From Acidobacteriota bacterium (lineage in GTDB: Bacteria > Acidobacteriota > Thermoanaerobaculia > Multivoradales > Multivoraceae): a stretch of 64,000 nt of DNA. Where the stretch lies: positions 124,001 to 188,000 of the forward strand of contig QQVD01000056.1 in the NCBI GenBank assembly GCA_003388555.1, in the 5' to 3' direction. The notes under the pieces were generated by a model that saw only the letters and a program-made list of their open reading frames with translations, was not told where the DNA came from and did no database searches. Of the stretch, positions 45,660 through 54,863 are shown one piece after another (position 1 is the stretch's first letter; every line of letters begins with the position of its first letter). The translations under genes and the position numbers were made by a program.

Positions 45660-46241
45660 ATGTCCCGACCACGAACGCTCCTCGCCCTCCGCCAGAGCAC
45701 GGCGGATTCCGTCGCTCGAAGAGCGTCCGGTGCGGCCCACCGCATGGCGGCGATCGCCCTGGTGTGCGGCTCGTGGCTGCTCGCCGCTCCTTACGCGACC
45801 GTCCTCGGCCAGGATGGATCGCAGGAGCAGGCGACCGGGGCGAGCAGCGAATCCGGCGAGACCGAGGAGTACAAGAACACCATTCGCTGGGCGACCGCCA
45901 GCGAGGTCGACAACTTCGGTTTCGACGTCTTCCGCGGCGAGGCCGAGGACGGGCCGTTCGCCAAGATCAACGACGACCCGATCGAAGGCGGCGGCACCAC
46001 CGACTCCCCGCGCCACTACAGCTACGTCGACGACACCATCGATCCGCACCAGGTCTACTTCTACTACGTCGAGAGCATCGCCCTCGACGGCACCCGCGAG
46101 CAGTTCACGCCGATCGCCAAGGTGGGACCGAAGATCAAGCCCGGCAGCGAAGCCAGCGATGCCGACCGCGACGCCGGGGACTCCGATGACGCGGCGTCGG
46201 GCGATGCGGCTGAATCGGGTGAGTCGGAGCCACCGATCTGA
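45660..46241 (+). CDS. Secreted fibronectin-III-like protein
   Basis: The product is 193 residues from the ATG at 45660; an ATG at about 45744 directly before the signal segment AAIALVCGSWLLAAPYATVL is an alternative. One FN3-like domain (about 75-150) has TIRWATASEVDNFGFDVFRG ... YYVESIALDGTREQFTP, a pattern common in secreted proteins. The C-terminus is Asp/Ser/Ala-rich. No enzymatic motif; probably a cell-surface or periplasmic binding module. Confidence 0.7.
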   Translation: MSRPRTLLALRQSTADSVARRASGAAHRMAAIALVCGSWLLAAPYATVLGQDGSQEQATGASSESGETEEYKNTIRWATASEVDNFGFDVFRGEAEDGPFAKINDDPIEGGGTTDSPRHYSYVDDTIDPHQVYFYYVESIALDGTREQFTPIAKVGPKIKPGSEASDADRDAGDSDDAASGDAAESGESEPPI

Positions 46242-46291
46242 CGGGAGGCCCTCCGAGAGCGCCAGCACTCAGGATCCGATCTGATACCACC

Positions 46292-47311
46292 ATGCCCGAC
46301 CAACCCCAGCTCCGCGATCACCAGCTTCCGTCGGTCCGGCTGCGGGTGGCCGAGGCGGGTGACCCTTCGGACCCCCTCGTCGTGCTGGTGCACGGTTGGC
46401 CGGAGTCCTGGTACTCGTGGCGGCACCAGATCCCCGCCCTCGCCGAGGCCGGCTACCGCGTGCTGGCTCCCGACATGCGCGGCTACGGCGGCAGCGAGGC
46501 CCCCGAGGAGGTCGGGCAGTACGACATCTTCCACCTCTGCGACGACCTCGCGGCGCTGATCCAGAGCGCTGGCGCCGAGCACGCCGCGATCGTCGGCCAC
46601 GACTGGGGCGCCATCGTCGGCTGGCACTTCGCCCTGCTGCACCCCGAGAAGGTCAACGCCGTCGCCGGGCTCAGCGTGCCGTACGGCGGCAGGGCTCGCG
46701 TCTCGCCGCTGGAGACCTGGCGCACCAAGCACGGCGACGACTTCTACTACATCCTCTACTTCCAGGAGCTCGACGACGAGGGCCGCGGCGTCGCCGAGCA
46801 GGAGTTCGACGCCGCGCCGCGTGAGCTGCTGTCGCGACTGCTGGTGTCGCCCGACACGCCGTGCGCCGAGCCGGAGCTGAGCGATCCGGCGCGGGCCGCG
46901 GGCGGCATGATCCCGCGCCTCGGCAGGCCGCTGGAGCGCCCCGACTGGCTCACCGACGCCGACCTCGACTACTACAGTCAGGAGTTCGCGCGCGCTGGCT
47001 TCCGCGGCGGCATCAACTACTACCGCAACTTCCACCGCAACTGGGAGCAGACGCCGCACCTCGAGGGTGCCCGGGTGCCGCAGCCGGCGCTCTTCGTCAG
47101 CGGCGCCGAGGACGCGGTGATCCGCGGCGCCAACATCGACCAGCTCGCGGCGCTGCTGGCGCACGGAGTCGCCGACCTGCGCGGCCTGCACCTGCTGCCC
47201 GGCATCGGTCACTGGGTGCAGCAGGAGGCACCGGAGCTGACCAACGAGATCCTGCTCAACTACCTGAGCACCGCGGTCGGCAGTCAGCGCGTCATGACCA
47301 CGGCTCCCTGA
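46292..47311 (+). CDS. Alpha/beta hydrolase, epoxide hydrolase-like
   Basis: The product is 339 residues. Oxyanion motif HGWPESW (34-40), nucleophile elbow GHDWGA (Asp about 104), late acid in FVSGAEDAVI and catalytic His in LLPGIGHWVQQEAPE. The aspartate nucleophile and HGWPESWYSW match soluble epoxide hydrolases and haloalkane dehalogenases; tyrosines in the cap (DLDYYSQEFARAGFRGGINY) favour epoxide hydrolase. Cytoplasmic; converts an epoxide to a diol. Followed closely by the DinB gene. Confidence 0.87.
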   Translation: MPDQPQLRDHQLPSVRLRVAEAGDPSDPLVVLVHGWPESWYSWRHQIPALAEAGYRVLAPDMRGYGGSEAPEEVGQYDIFHLCDDLAALIQSAGAEHAAIVGHDWGAIVGWHFALLHPEKVNAVAGLSVPYGGRARVSPLETWRTKHGDDFYYILYFQELDDEGRGVAEQEFDAAPRELLSRLLVSPDTPCAEPELSDPARAAGGMIPRLGRPLERPDWLTDADLDYYSQEFARAGFRGGINYYRNFHRNWEQTPHLEGARVPQPALFVSGAEDAVIRGANIDQLAALLAHGVADLRGLHLLPGIGHWVQQEAPELTNEILLNYLSTAVGSQRVMTTAP

Positions 47312-47370
47312 AGCCGACGTCACCGCGCGACACTCGCGATCGCATCGTCGACAGCAACCAGGAGTCCGCC

Positions 47371-48066
47371 ATGAACGTCACGTTGCGACCGTGCCTCCGC
47401 CGGCCGCTCTTCGCCGTCTGCGCCTTCGCCCTGGCAGTCGCCCTCGCATCGCCTCTCTCCGCGGCGGGCAAGGCGACTTCCGACGACGGCGCCGAGGCGC
47501 AGCAGCCCTCCCTCAGCGACGAGGAGCGCGCCGAGATCCTCACCATGCTCGACGAGACCGAGGCGCGACTGCGCGAGCTCACCGAGGGCCTCAGTGAGGA
47601 GCAGTGGACCTGGAAGAGCGCCCCCGACCGCTGGTCGGTCGGCGAGTGCGCCGAGCACATCCTGCTCTCCGAGGCGGCGCTGCTCGACACCGCGCGTCAG
47701 GCGCTCGCCTCGCCGGCGGTGGAGGACTGGGCCGAGCGCACCGCCGGCAAGGAGCAGATGCTGCGTCAGGTGATGCCCAACCGGCGGCCCGGCGGCGGTG
47801 GAGCCACCGCGCCGCAGGAGATCGCCCCCTCCGGCGAGCTCTCGCGCGACGAGACACTCGAGCGCTTCGCCGCCCAGCGCAAGGAGGTGCGTGAGTTCGT
47901 CGAGCAGCTCTCGGCCCCGGTGCGGGCCCACCTCGCGCCGCACCCCTTCCCGATCTTCGGCGAGCTCAGCGCCTACGAGTGGGTGCTGTACATCCCCCTG
48001 CACACCGTCCGCCACACCCGTCAGCTGATCGAGGTGCAGGAGAGCGAGGGCTACCCGGAGGGTTAG
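47371..48066 (+). CDS. Secreted DinB-family protein
   Basis: The product is 231 residues from the ATG at 47371 with CAGGAG upstream. It has a signal peptide (LFAVCAFALAVALASPLSAA), then a four-helix DinB bundle: LDETEARLRELTEGLSEEQW, WSVGECAEHILLSEAALL (first metal His), and IPLHTVRHTRQLIEVQ (HxxxH). DinB-like proteins bind a divalent metal and include thiol transferases. An exported version is less usual but common in acidobacteria-like genomes. It lies 59 bp from the epoxide hydrolase stop. Confidence 0.85.
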   Translation: MNVTLRPCLRRPLFAVCAFALAVALASPLSAAGKATSDDGAEAQQPSLSDEERAEILTMLDETEARLRELTEGLSEEQWTWKSAPDRWSVGECAEHILLSEAALLDTARQALASPAVEDWAERTAGKEQMLRQVMPNRRPGGGGATAPQEIAPSGELSRDETLERFAAQRKEVREFVEQLSAPVRAHLAPHPFPIFGELSAYEWVLYIPLHTVRHTRQLIEVQESEGYPEG

Positions 48067-48575
48067 GTCGGGCGAGCCGCAACCGGAACGTCACTGCCGC
48101 GGGGCGTCGCGTTGCCCGGATCGGCGCTGTCGCGGATTCGGCGCGAGGCGACCGTCATTCCGACCCCTCCCCTTCAGGGGCAAGGCTGGGTGGGGGTGTC
48201 CCGGTGGCCAGGACGTCCCACCGCTGCGGAGCGCGTCAGGGGAGCGTCGAGACGAGAGACGAGCCGGATGACTCAGAAACCCCCTCCTCTATCGTCCCCC
48301 TGAAGGGTTTCGCTTGACGAGACACCCTCACGCCGAAGCGAGCGACAGCGAGCTGAGCCGCACGTAGCGGCAGGGTGAGCCTGCGAACCCCGACGCTCGT
48401 TCCTCTATCCTCCCCCTGAAGGGGGAGGAGGCAGATGGTCGCGGTGTCGGTGCCCGCTCGAGGCCGCACTCCACCGCCATACTCATCCCAGCGAAGAGCG
48501 CTGCCCCGGACTCGATCCGGGGCCGGGATCCATGCGCTTGGCTGGAACGGTGCCGACCGGTCTGCGCCAGCAGCC
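48067..48575. other. Intergenic region with repeat palindromes
   Basis: No gene. It contains CCCTCCCC-TTCAGGGG (about 48163), a half copy at about 48292, a full CCTCCCCCTGAAGGGGGAGG at about 48411-48430, and a long inverted GGGATGAC-family unit at 48482-48534 with an internal CCCCGGA...TCCGGGG stem. It lies between convergent genes, so the hairpins could serve as terminators. Confidence 0.55.
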
Positions 48576-49709
48576 TCAGTCGTCCGAGGCCGTCTCCTTT
48601 GCCGCCATCGCGTCCTGCTCGAGGATGCGGGCGCCGCGCAGGATGCCGCCGAGGGCGTAGTTGCCTTCGTGGCAGGCGTACTCGAAGACCTTGTCCTCGG
48701 TCTGCGGCCACGGGTACTCACCGGTCCAGGGCTTCGTCCAGGTGGGATCGTCGACGGTGAACCGGTAGAGCAGGGTGTCGTCGTCGAGGCGCGAGAAGCG
48801 CTCGGTGACGACCATGTCGCGGCTGCCCATCGAGAAGCCGGTCTCGTCGCGGAAGTTCTTCGTCTTCACCACCAGGGTGTCGCCCTCCCAGTGGCCCACC
48901 GAGTCGCCGAGCCAGTGGCGCACGTCGTCGGAGGCGGGCGAGCCGCCGATGCGGATCTCGCGCACGTCGTGGTTCATCTCGTTGAGGATCATCAGGCGGT
49001 CGTCGGTCTGCACGATGCGCTTGAGGTTGTTGTACATCACCGGCAGCACCGGCGGCCCCGCCGTGGAGCCGAAGCCGAGGAGACAGCGCTCCCCGAGCGG
49101 GCGCAGCTCGGGGTCGTCGTAGGGCCCCTGCTCCATGTCGATCCACCAGGCCTCGCCGGTGTTCTCGTGGCGCGATCCCGCGTCCTCCTTCATGCGCTCC
49201 ATGCCGGCCTCGCTGAGCGGCGGGAAGCGACCGTCCGGCGGATCGACCAGGATCGACGTACGGTACTTGCCGTCGATCTTGAAGGTGTTCTCGCCCAGAT
49301 CCACGAAGCCGGCGTTGTAACCGCCGACGCCGCCGGCGGCGCCGCTGAACTCCTTGGCGTAGATCTCGACCCCGCCCTTCGGAGGCGCCTTGCGGTTCGG
49401 ATCGCTCGGCTCGTAGTCCTTGGCCAGAGTGCTCCGCCAGTAGTCCTCGATCTCCCTCGCCTCCTCCTCGGTGAGGGTGAGCTTGTCGCCGTACTTGCGC
49501 GGCCGGACCAGCGGCGTGAGGGTGGCGATGTCGTAGGTGCCGGACAGGTCGGGCTTGCCGTCGGCGCGGCGCGGGATGTCGTCACCGGACGCGGCGGCCG
49601 GTGCCACCATGAGCGGTAGCAGGAGGAGGGCGACGAGCACGGCGAGAAGCGGCGCGCGCCAGAGGTGGAGCTCTCGGCGGGAAACTCGGTGGGCGGTTCG
49701 CAGGGTCAT
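48576..49709 (-). CDS. Uncharacterised secreted protein of an acidobacteria-rich family
   Basis: The product is 377 residues. ATG at 49709 with AGGAGG, then a signal peptide (LLAVLVALLLLPLMVAPAAA). It has the pattern PDLSGTYDIATL ... VMYNNLKRIVQTDDRLMILN ... VGHWEGDTLVVKTKNFRDET ... SRLDDDTLLYRFTVDDPTWT. I recognise this layout from many acidobacterial secreted proteins of unknown function. Mostly beta strands; no membrane helix after the signal. It is likely periplasmic. No operon partner. Confidence 0.78.
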   Translation of the reverse strand: MTLRTAHRVSRRELHLWRAPLLAVLVALLLLPLMVAPAAASGDDIPRRADGKPDLSGTYDIATLTPLVRPRKYGDKLTLTEEEAREIEDYWRSTLAKDYEPSDPNRKAPPKGGVEIYAKEFSGAAGGVGGYNAGFVDLGENTFKIDGKYRTSILVDPPDGRFPPLSEAGMERMKEDAGSRHENTGEAWWIDMEQGPYDDPELRPLGERCLLGFGSTAGPPVLPVMYNNLKRIVQTDDRLMILNEMNHDVREIRIGGSPASDDVRHWLGDSVGHWEGDTLVVKTKNFRDETGFSMGSRDMVVTERFSRLDDDTLLYRFTVDDPTWTKPWTGEYPWPQTEDKVFEYACHEGNYALGGILRGARILEQDAMAAKETASDD

Positions 49710-50148
49710 CGCTGTGTTCCTCCTCTGCGGTTGCGAGGTCGCTGGCAGTCTCTGGCTACGGGCGCGTCGGTTGCTCAGCAGGCGCCAGGAGACGCCACGG
49801 GCAGCTCACCTGAGGCATCCCTGCCTCTGGGGCGGGAGCGCCCGACGGGTTTTCGCCCTCCAAGCGTATCGGAGGAACTGGTACCCGCGGGGTACGTCGA
49901 AGAGCACACCATCTGTCAGACGGATGCGCGTTGGGCTCTGTTCCACTGCCCGCGCCAGGGCTGCCGTCCCTCTCCCCCTGCCTCGGCTCCGTCTGCCCCA
50001 CTCCTCCAAGGTCCACGGCTCGAGGCGCGAGACGAGGTCAGCTGGGATCCGTGGTCAGGTTCGCCGGTGACCGAAGCCGCAGTGACCGAAGTGAAGGGCG
50101 AGGCCCAGCCCGCCGTCGCGGACCCGACCTCGCCTTCCGCCGGTAGCG
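49710..50148. other. Spacer between two minus-strand genes
   Basis: No gene or repeat of note. The open frames are high-GC artefacts. It holds the leader of the 48576-49709 gene. Confidence 0.4.
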
Positions 50149-53100
50149 TCAGGGAGTGGTCGAGGACCACGCCGACGACGAGCCCGTCTCGAAGCCGTCG
50201 ACGAACAGGGCGTCGGGATCGTCCTGCAACGTCAGCTCGAAGGAGTCGGAGGCCGACGCCCCGCCGCTCTCGGTGGCGGTGACGGTCACGGTGTACGGCG
50301 AGCCGGCGAGGTCGACTGTGGCCGGCACTCCCACCAACGTACCGTCCTCCTCGAGGCGCAGGGACGGAGGCAGTCCGGTCGCGGTGAAGGTCAGCACGTC
50401 ACCGTTGGGATCGCTGAAGGAACCGGAGAGATCGATGGAGGTCGGAGCGCCCTCCGCCAAGGAACGATCGTCGAGGGGCGAGACCACGACCGGGAATCCG
50501 TTGACCGTCAACGAGAAGACGTCGATCGCCGTCAGGCCGAAGCCGTCGGTCGCCTCCACCGTGATCACGTAAGGCGATGCGCCGGCTTCGCTCGCCAGAG
50601 GAGTTCCCGTGAGCACGCCGGCAGACGACATGCTGAGCGAGTCCGGCAGACCGCTGGCCAGGAAGCTCACCGGATCGCCGTCCGGATCCTGGAAGTTGCC
50701 CGACACATCGAGGCTCACCGGTGAGTCCTGGTCGAACACCTGATCCGCGATCGGCGCCACCAGGTCGGGAACACCGTTGATCGAGAGCTCGAAGATGTCG
50801 TCGACGTCGAGTGCGCCCGGGTCGGTCGCCGTGACGGTGACGATGTAGGGCGAGCCGGCATAGTCGAGCGCCGTGGCGATGCCGGAGATCTCCCCGCCGG
50901 AGGAGATCGAGAAGCTCTCCGGCAGGCCGCTGGCGGTGAACTCCAGAACCTCTCCGTTGGGATCGTCGAAGGCGGGCGCGATGTCGAACACGAACGGTAC
51001 TCCCTCGAGCGCGATCTGGTCACCGATAGCCGTCGCCACGAACGGTGAGAGGCTGATCTCGAGCAAGGTCGAGCTGACGTCGTCCTGTCCCTCCAAGACG
51101 AGCGGGATGTCGGTCGATGTCATCTCGCCGGTCGATGAAGCGGAGGTGACGTGCGTGACCTGCAACGTGTCGAGCGCGGCGACCGTCGACCCGGTGGCCA
51201 GGTCTGCGCTCAGCCACCAGGTGACATCGCCGCCGAGCGCGAGCTGCACGTTCGGATCCCCGTCGACCATGGTCAGGGTGAGCACACCGTCGGTGACGGT
51301 GTACGGCGGCGCCAAGGCGAAGAACTCGCTGTCGAGCAGGGTGTCGAAGGTCTCGTCGCCGTCGTCGAGCCACAGGCGCAACGCGGCGACCAGCCCGTCG
51401 AGCTCCGCGTCGCTCAGCGGATCGCCGCTCTCCTCTTCGAGCAGCAGCTCGAGGGTCGCCAGCTCGGCATCGCCGTCGCCGGCTCGGCCGCGGTGCGTGC
51501 CGTCGATCCGTAGCAGCACGACGTCGCCCTCGCCCTCTTCGACTCCTGCCTCGACCACCGCGTCGCTGGTCGGCAGCGCGAACTGGCCGCCGACGTTCCG
51601 CCACCAGCGCGTCGTGCCCGAAGCGAACGACGACGCCATCACGTCGAGACGGCCGTCGCGGTCGACGTCGACGAAGCGGGCGCCGACGGGCTCGGGGAAC
51701 TCGGCACTGAGCTGCTGGCGCACCCAGCCACCGTCGTGCGGAGTGCCGTCGCTCAGCCACAGGTCGACAGAGTAGTCGTCGAAGGCCACGCCGGCGACGT
51801 CGACGTCTCCGTCCGCGTCGAGGTCGGCGCAATCGGGGCTGTACGGGCGCAGGTAGTCGATCTGGATATCGCGGGCCGCCCAGCCGGTCACGAGCGCCCC
51901 GCCCGGGTTCTCCAACCAGCTCAACCGCTCGCCGAGCAGCTGAGAGGTCAGGATATCGAGATCGCCGTCGACGTCGAGGTCGCACAGGCGCGACTCGAAG
52001 GCGACGAAGAGCCCTTCCACCACCACCACCTCGGTCCAGCCGCCGTCCACCGGCGAGCCGTCGTTGCCGTAGACCACGACGTCGCCGTCTGCCCCGCCGA
52101 TCACGAGGTCGACGTCACCGTCGCCATCGATGTCGCCAGGAGCGACCGCAGCGAGCAACGCGAAGCCAGAATCGACCGTGTGCTCCGTCCAGGTGCCGGT
52201 GTAGGGGTCGCCGTCGTTCTCGAACCAGCTGACCGTTCCGGTGACCGTGTTGGTCGAGGCGACGTCGAGATCGCCGTCGCCGTCGATGTCCGCGAAGCGC
52301 TTCCAACCCCCGCCGCCGGTCATCGTGGCGATGGTCCATTCCGTCCAGGTGCCTCGCGACGCGCCAGCATTCTCGAGCCAGACGATCTCCTCGTCGTTCT
52401 CGAAGCCGACCAGGATGTCGTCGTCTCCGTCGCCGTCGATATCGCCCGCGTCGAGACCGATCGGCAGATCGCCCCCGCCGATCACGTGGTCGGTCCAGCC
52501 GAAGCCAGTGCCGTCGTTCTCGGTCCAGACCACGGTGTCGGCGTTCTCGCCGAGGCGCACGTGGTCGAGGTCGCCGTCGCGGTCCAGATCGACAGAGACG
52601 AGGAAGGTGTTGCCATCGACCGCCCCGCCGACGTCGAGGCCGGCACCGACCGCGGCACTGCGGTGCAGCGTCTGGTTCTCGACCCAGGCGAGGTGATCGA
52701 CCGAGAAGGAGACGCCGGCGATGTCGTCGTCACCGTCGCCGTCGAGGTCTCCGGCCACCAGCACGGCGCGGTCGCCGAAGCCGGGCAGGCTGCGCTGCGT
52801 CCAGGCCGAGGCGTCGCCGGCGGTGTTCTCCAGCCACAGCGTCGACGGACCGCCGGCGAGGACGTCGAGGTCGCCGTCCGCGTCGAGATCGGCCACCGTC
52901 AGCTTGCGGGTCCGGGAGGCGGTGATCGGCTGCTCGACGAAGGCCGACGCGTCGCCGGCCGTGTTCTCCCACCAGGCGAGGCCGCTGCTCTCGCTGCGCA
53001 GCAGGTCGAGGTCGCCGTCGTGGTCGAGATCGGCGATCGCCAGCCCCTCGCCGACGCCTGTGTCGAGCGGCGTCGTGCACCAAGCGGTCAGGCACGGCCC

Positions 53101-53874
53101 GGCGCCATCGACGTTGTTCTCGATCCAAGCGAAGGACCCGCCGTTCTCCTGCCCCTCGACCAAGACGTCGAGGTCACCGTCACCGTCCAGGTCTCCCAGC
53201 CGGACGACTGCGGCCCCGTCGATGAAGCCCTCCACGACGTGTCGAGTCCAGGCCGATGCATCGCCCAACGTGCTATGCAACCAGACCACGTCGTCGTCGG
53301 CTCGCACCGTCGCGACGATGTCGAGATCACCGTCACCGTCGATGTCTCCTATGTCCACCTTGTTCGTTCCGTCCCCGGTTCCCACCAGCGACGGGCAGAA
53401 GGGAGTGCCGCAGACCGCCAGCGTCGGATCGTTCTCGTACCAGCGCACCTCGTCCTGGTTGAACGCCGCAGCCACCAGGTCCACGTCTCCGTCGCCATCG
53501 AGGTCGGCGGCCTCGATGCCGCGGGCGTCGTCGAACGAGAGGTCGATGTCGTGGCGGATCCAGGCGCTCGCGTCACCCGCGGTGTTCTCCCACCACGACA
53601 CGAGATCTCCATTCGACGACGTGGCCGCCAGATCGAGGTCGCCGTCGCCGTCGATGTCCGCGAACGTCATGTCGCGCGGGTTCTGCCACGTGTCGTCGAT
53701 CTCTTCGAGCGGAGCGAACGGCACCTGGGAGGCGGTGAGCGATCCGGCCCCCAGTGAGACCATCACGACCACCGTCGCGCCGACGACGGCTGTTGCTCGG
53801 GCTCTGCGCCTCGGCGCCGCTCCCGTTGTGGTGTGCGATGGGCACGAGGTGCGTGCTGCTTCTTCGGTTCTCAT
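50149..53874 (-). CDS. Large secreted FG-GAP/VCBS-repeat protein with putative Ig domains and DGFETG tail
   Basis: The product is 1241 residues. ATG at 53874 behind GGAGG; signal region ATAVVGATVVVMVSLGAGSL. The first about 750 residues are many FG-GAP-type repeats containing DIDGDGDLD calcium-loop motifs and W-W/W-L-E-N strands (integrin-like propeller). The C-terminal third has three putative Ig/cadherin-like domains (for example PVSLDVSGNFQDPDGDPVSF). It ends LFVDGFETGSSSAWSSTTP, the shared tail. Probably a calcium-binding cell-surface adhesin. Length and repeats are typical of such proteins; ligand unknown. Confidence 0.88.
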   Translation of the reverse strand: MRTEEAARTSCPSHTTTGAAPRRRARATAVVGATVVVMVSLGAGSLTASQVPFAPLEEIDDTWQNPRDMTFADIDGDGDLDLAATSSNGDLVSWWENTAGDASAWIRHDIDLSFDDARGIEAADLDGDGDVDLVAAAFNQDEVRWYENDPTLAVCGTPFCPSLVGTGDGTNKVDIGDIDGDGDLDIVATVRADDDVVWLHSTLGDASAWTRHVVEGFIDGAAVVRLGDLDGDGDLDVLVEGQENGGSFAWIENNVDGAGPCLTAWCTTPLDTGVGEGLAIADLDHDGDLDLLRSESSGLAWWENTAGDASAFVEQPITASRTRKLTVADLDADGDLDVLAGGPSTLWLENTAGDASAWTQRSLPGFGDRAVLVAGDLDGDGDDDIAGVSFSVDHLAWVENQTLHRSAAVGAGLDVGGAVDGNTFLVSVDLDRDGDLDHVRLGENADTVVWTENDGTGFGWTDHVIGGGDLPIGLDAGDIDGDGDDDILVGFENDEEIVWLENAGASRGTWTEWTIATMTGGGGWKRFADIDGDGDLDVASTNTVTGTVSWFENDGDPYTGTWTEHTVDSGFALLAAVAPGDIDGDGDVDLVIGGADGDVVVYGNDGSPVDGGWTEVVVVEGLFVAFESRLCDLDVDGDLDILTSQLLGERLSWLENPGGALVTGWAARDIQIDYLRPYSPDCADLDADGDVDVAGVAFDDYSVDLWLSDGTPHDGGWVRQQLSAEFPEPVGARFVDVDRDGRLDVMASSFASGTTRWWRNVGGQFALPTSDAVVEAGVEEGEGDVVLLRIDGTHRGRAGDGDAELATLELLLEEESGDPLSDAELDGLVAALRLWLDDGDETFDTLLDSEFFALAPPYTVTDGVLTLTMVDGDPNVQLALGGDVTWWLSADLATGSTVAALDTLQVTHVTSASSTGEMTSTDIPLVLEGQDDVSSTLLEISLSPFVATAIGDQIALEGVPFVFDIAPAFDDPNGEVLEFTASGLPESFSISSGGEISGIATALDYAGSPYIVTVTATDPGALDVDDIFELSINGVPDLVAPIADQVFDQDSPVSLDVSGNFQDPDGDPVSFLASGLPDSLSMSSAGVLTGTPLASEAGASPYVITVEATDGFGLTAIDVFSLTVNGFPVVVSPLDDRSLAEGAPTSIDLSGSFSDPNGDVLTFTATGLPPSLRLEEDGTLVGVPATVDLAGSPYTVTVTATESGGASASDSFELTLQDDPDALFVDGFETGSSSAWSSTTP

Positions 53875-54176
53875 GTCGGATCCTCCGAGTGGGCCAAGAG
53901 ATGGGGCCAAGAGAGTGGGACGAGAGTGGGACCAGGAAGAGAATCGAGAGGGGTCGATTGGCGTTCTGCTGTCGAGCTCTCGGCCGCCAGCTCTCAGCCC
54001 TCCCCGCCCCCGCGCGCGACGTGCTCGGCGAAACTCGGGATGGTGGTGACGGCCGGCGGAAGTCCCGGTGTTGCTCATAGGGCGCAGGATGCGCGATCCG
54101 TGCGTCATCGGAGGCAAAAAAACCCTCGGGGGCCTCGCCGCCGAGACCGTTCCTCTCCGCAGCTAGACTCCAGCCG
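53875..54176. other. Divergent promoter region of FG-GAP and sigma-factor genes
   Basis: No gene. It includes an A7 run followed by CCCTCGGGGGCCTCGCCG about 60 bp before the sigma-factor GTG. This may be part of a promoter or leader, but I cannot assign boxes confidently. Confidence 0.35.
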
Positions 54177-54851
54177 GTGAGTCGCGAAGACGATCAGGAC
54201 CAGGCGCTCTCGTCCTCCCGAGCGAAAGCCGCGGACACCCCCGATGCAGCGGAGGTGACGCGGCTGCTGCAGCGCTGGCGCACCGGTGACGAGGCCGCGC
54301 AGGAGGAGGTGTTCGAGGCGGTCTACGGCGACCTGAGGCGCCTGGCCGGCGCCGCCATGCGCAACGAACGCGCCGGGCACACGCTGCCACCGACGGCCCT
54401 CGTGAACGAGGCGTTCCTGCGCATGGAGCGCGAAGGCTCGGCACGCCTGGTGGCCGAGAACCGTCGCCAGTTCCTGTCGATCGCGGCGCGAGCGATGCGC
54501 CGCATCCTGGTGGAGCACGCCCGTTACCACGCCGCCGCGCGCCGCCCGTCTCCGCACGATGCGAAGCCGCTCGAGGATCTCGACAGCGGCCAGCAGCCGC
54601 GCCTCCGAGAGCCCCTCGAGCCCATCGAGGTGCTGGCGGTCGACCAGGCGATGGGACGACTGGGGGCCACCAACGAGCGCGCCGCGCGGGTGGTCGAGCT
54701 GCGCTACTTCGCCGGTCTCGAGGAGTCGGAGGTCGCCGAGGTGCTGGGCGTCTCACGCGCCACGGTGACCCGCGAATGGCGGCTGGCGCGCCTGCTGCTG
54801 CGCTCGTTCATCGACTCGTCCACGGCGGCGGAGAGCGGCGCCGATGGCTGA
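54177..54851 (+). CDS. ECF-type RNA polymerase sigma factor
   Basis: The product is 224 residues from the GTG at 54177. Sigma region 2: VTRLLQRWRTGDEAAQEEVF through LRRLAGAAMRNE, with the TALVNEAFLRM segment typical of the ECF subgroup found beside Ser/Thr kinases. Region 4 helix-turn-helix: VVELRYFAGLEESEVAEVLG, then VSRATVTREWRLARLLL. It redirects RNA polymerase in response to a signal. The kinase gene starts 12 bp downstream; no anti-sigma factor is present, so phosphorylation by the kinase is the plausible control (inference from the known ECF-kinase pairs). Confidence 0.9.
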   Translation: MSREDDQDQALSSSRAKAADTPDAAEVTRLLQRWRTGDEAAQEEVFEAVYGDLRRLAGAAMRNERAGHTLPPTALVNEAFLRMEREGSARLVAENRRQFLSIAARAMRRILVEHARYHAAARRPSPHDAKPLEDLDSGQQPRLREPLEPIEVLAVDQAMGRLGATNERAARVVELRYFAGLEESEVAEVLGVSRATVTREWRLARLLLRSFIDSSTAAESGADG

Positions 54852-54863
54852 GGGCGATGCCCG

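Noticed and set aside
51736-53757. 673-residue plus-strand open frame opposite the FG-GAP gene
   Set aside because: Its Val/Asp repeats are the antisense reading of the DGDGD repeats.
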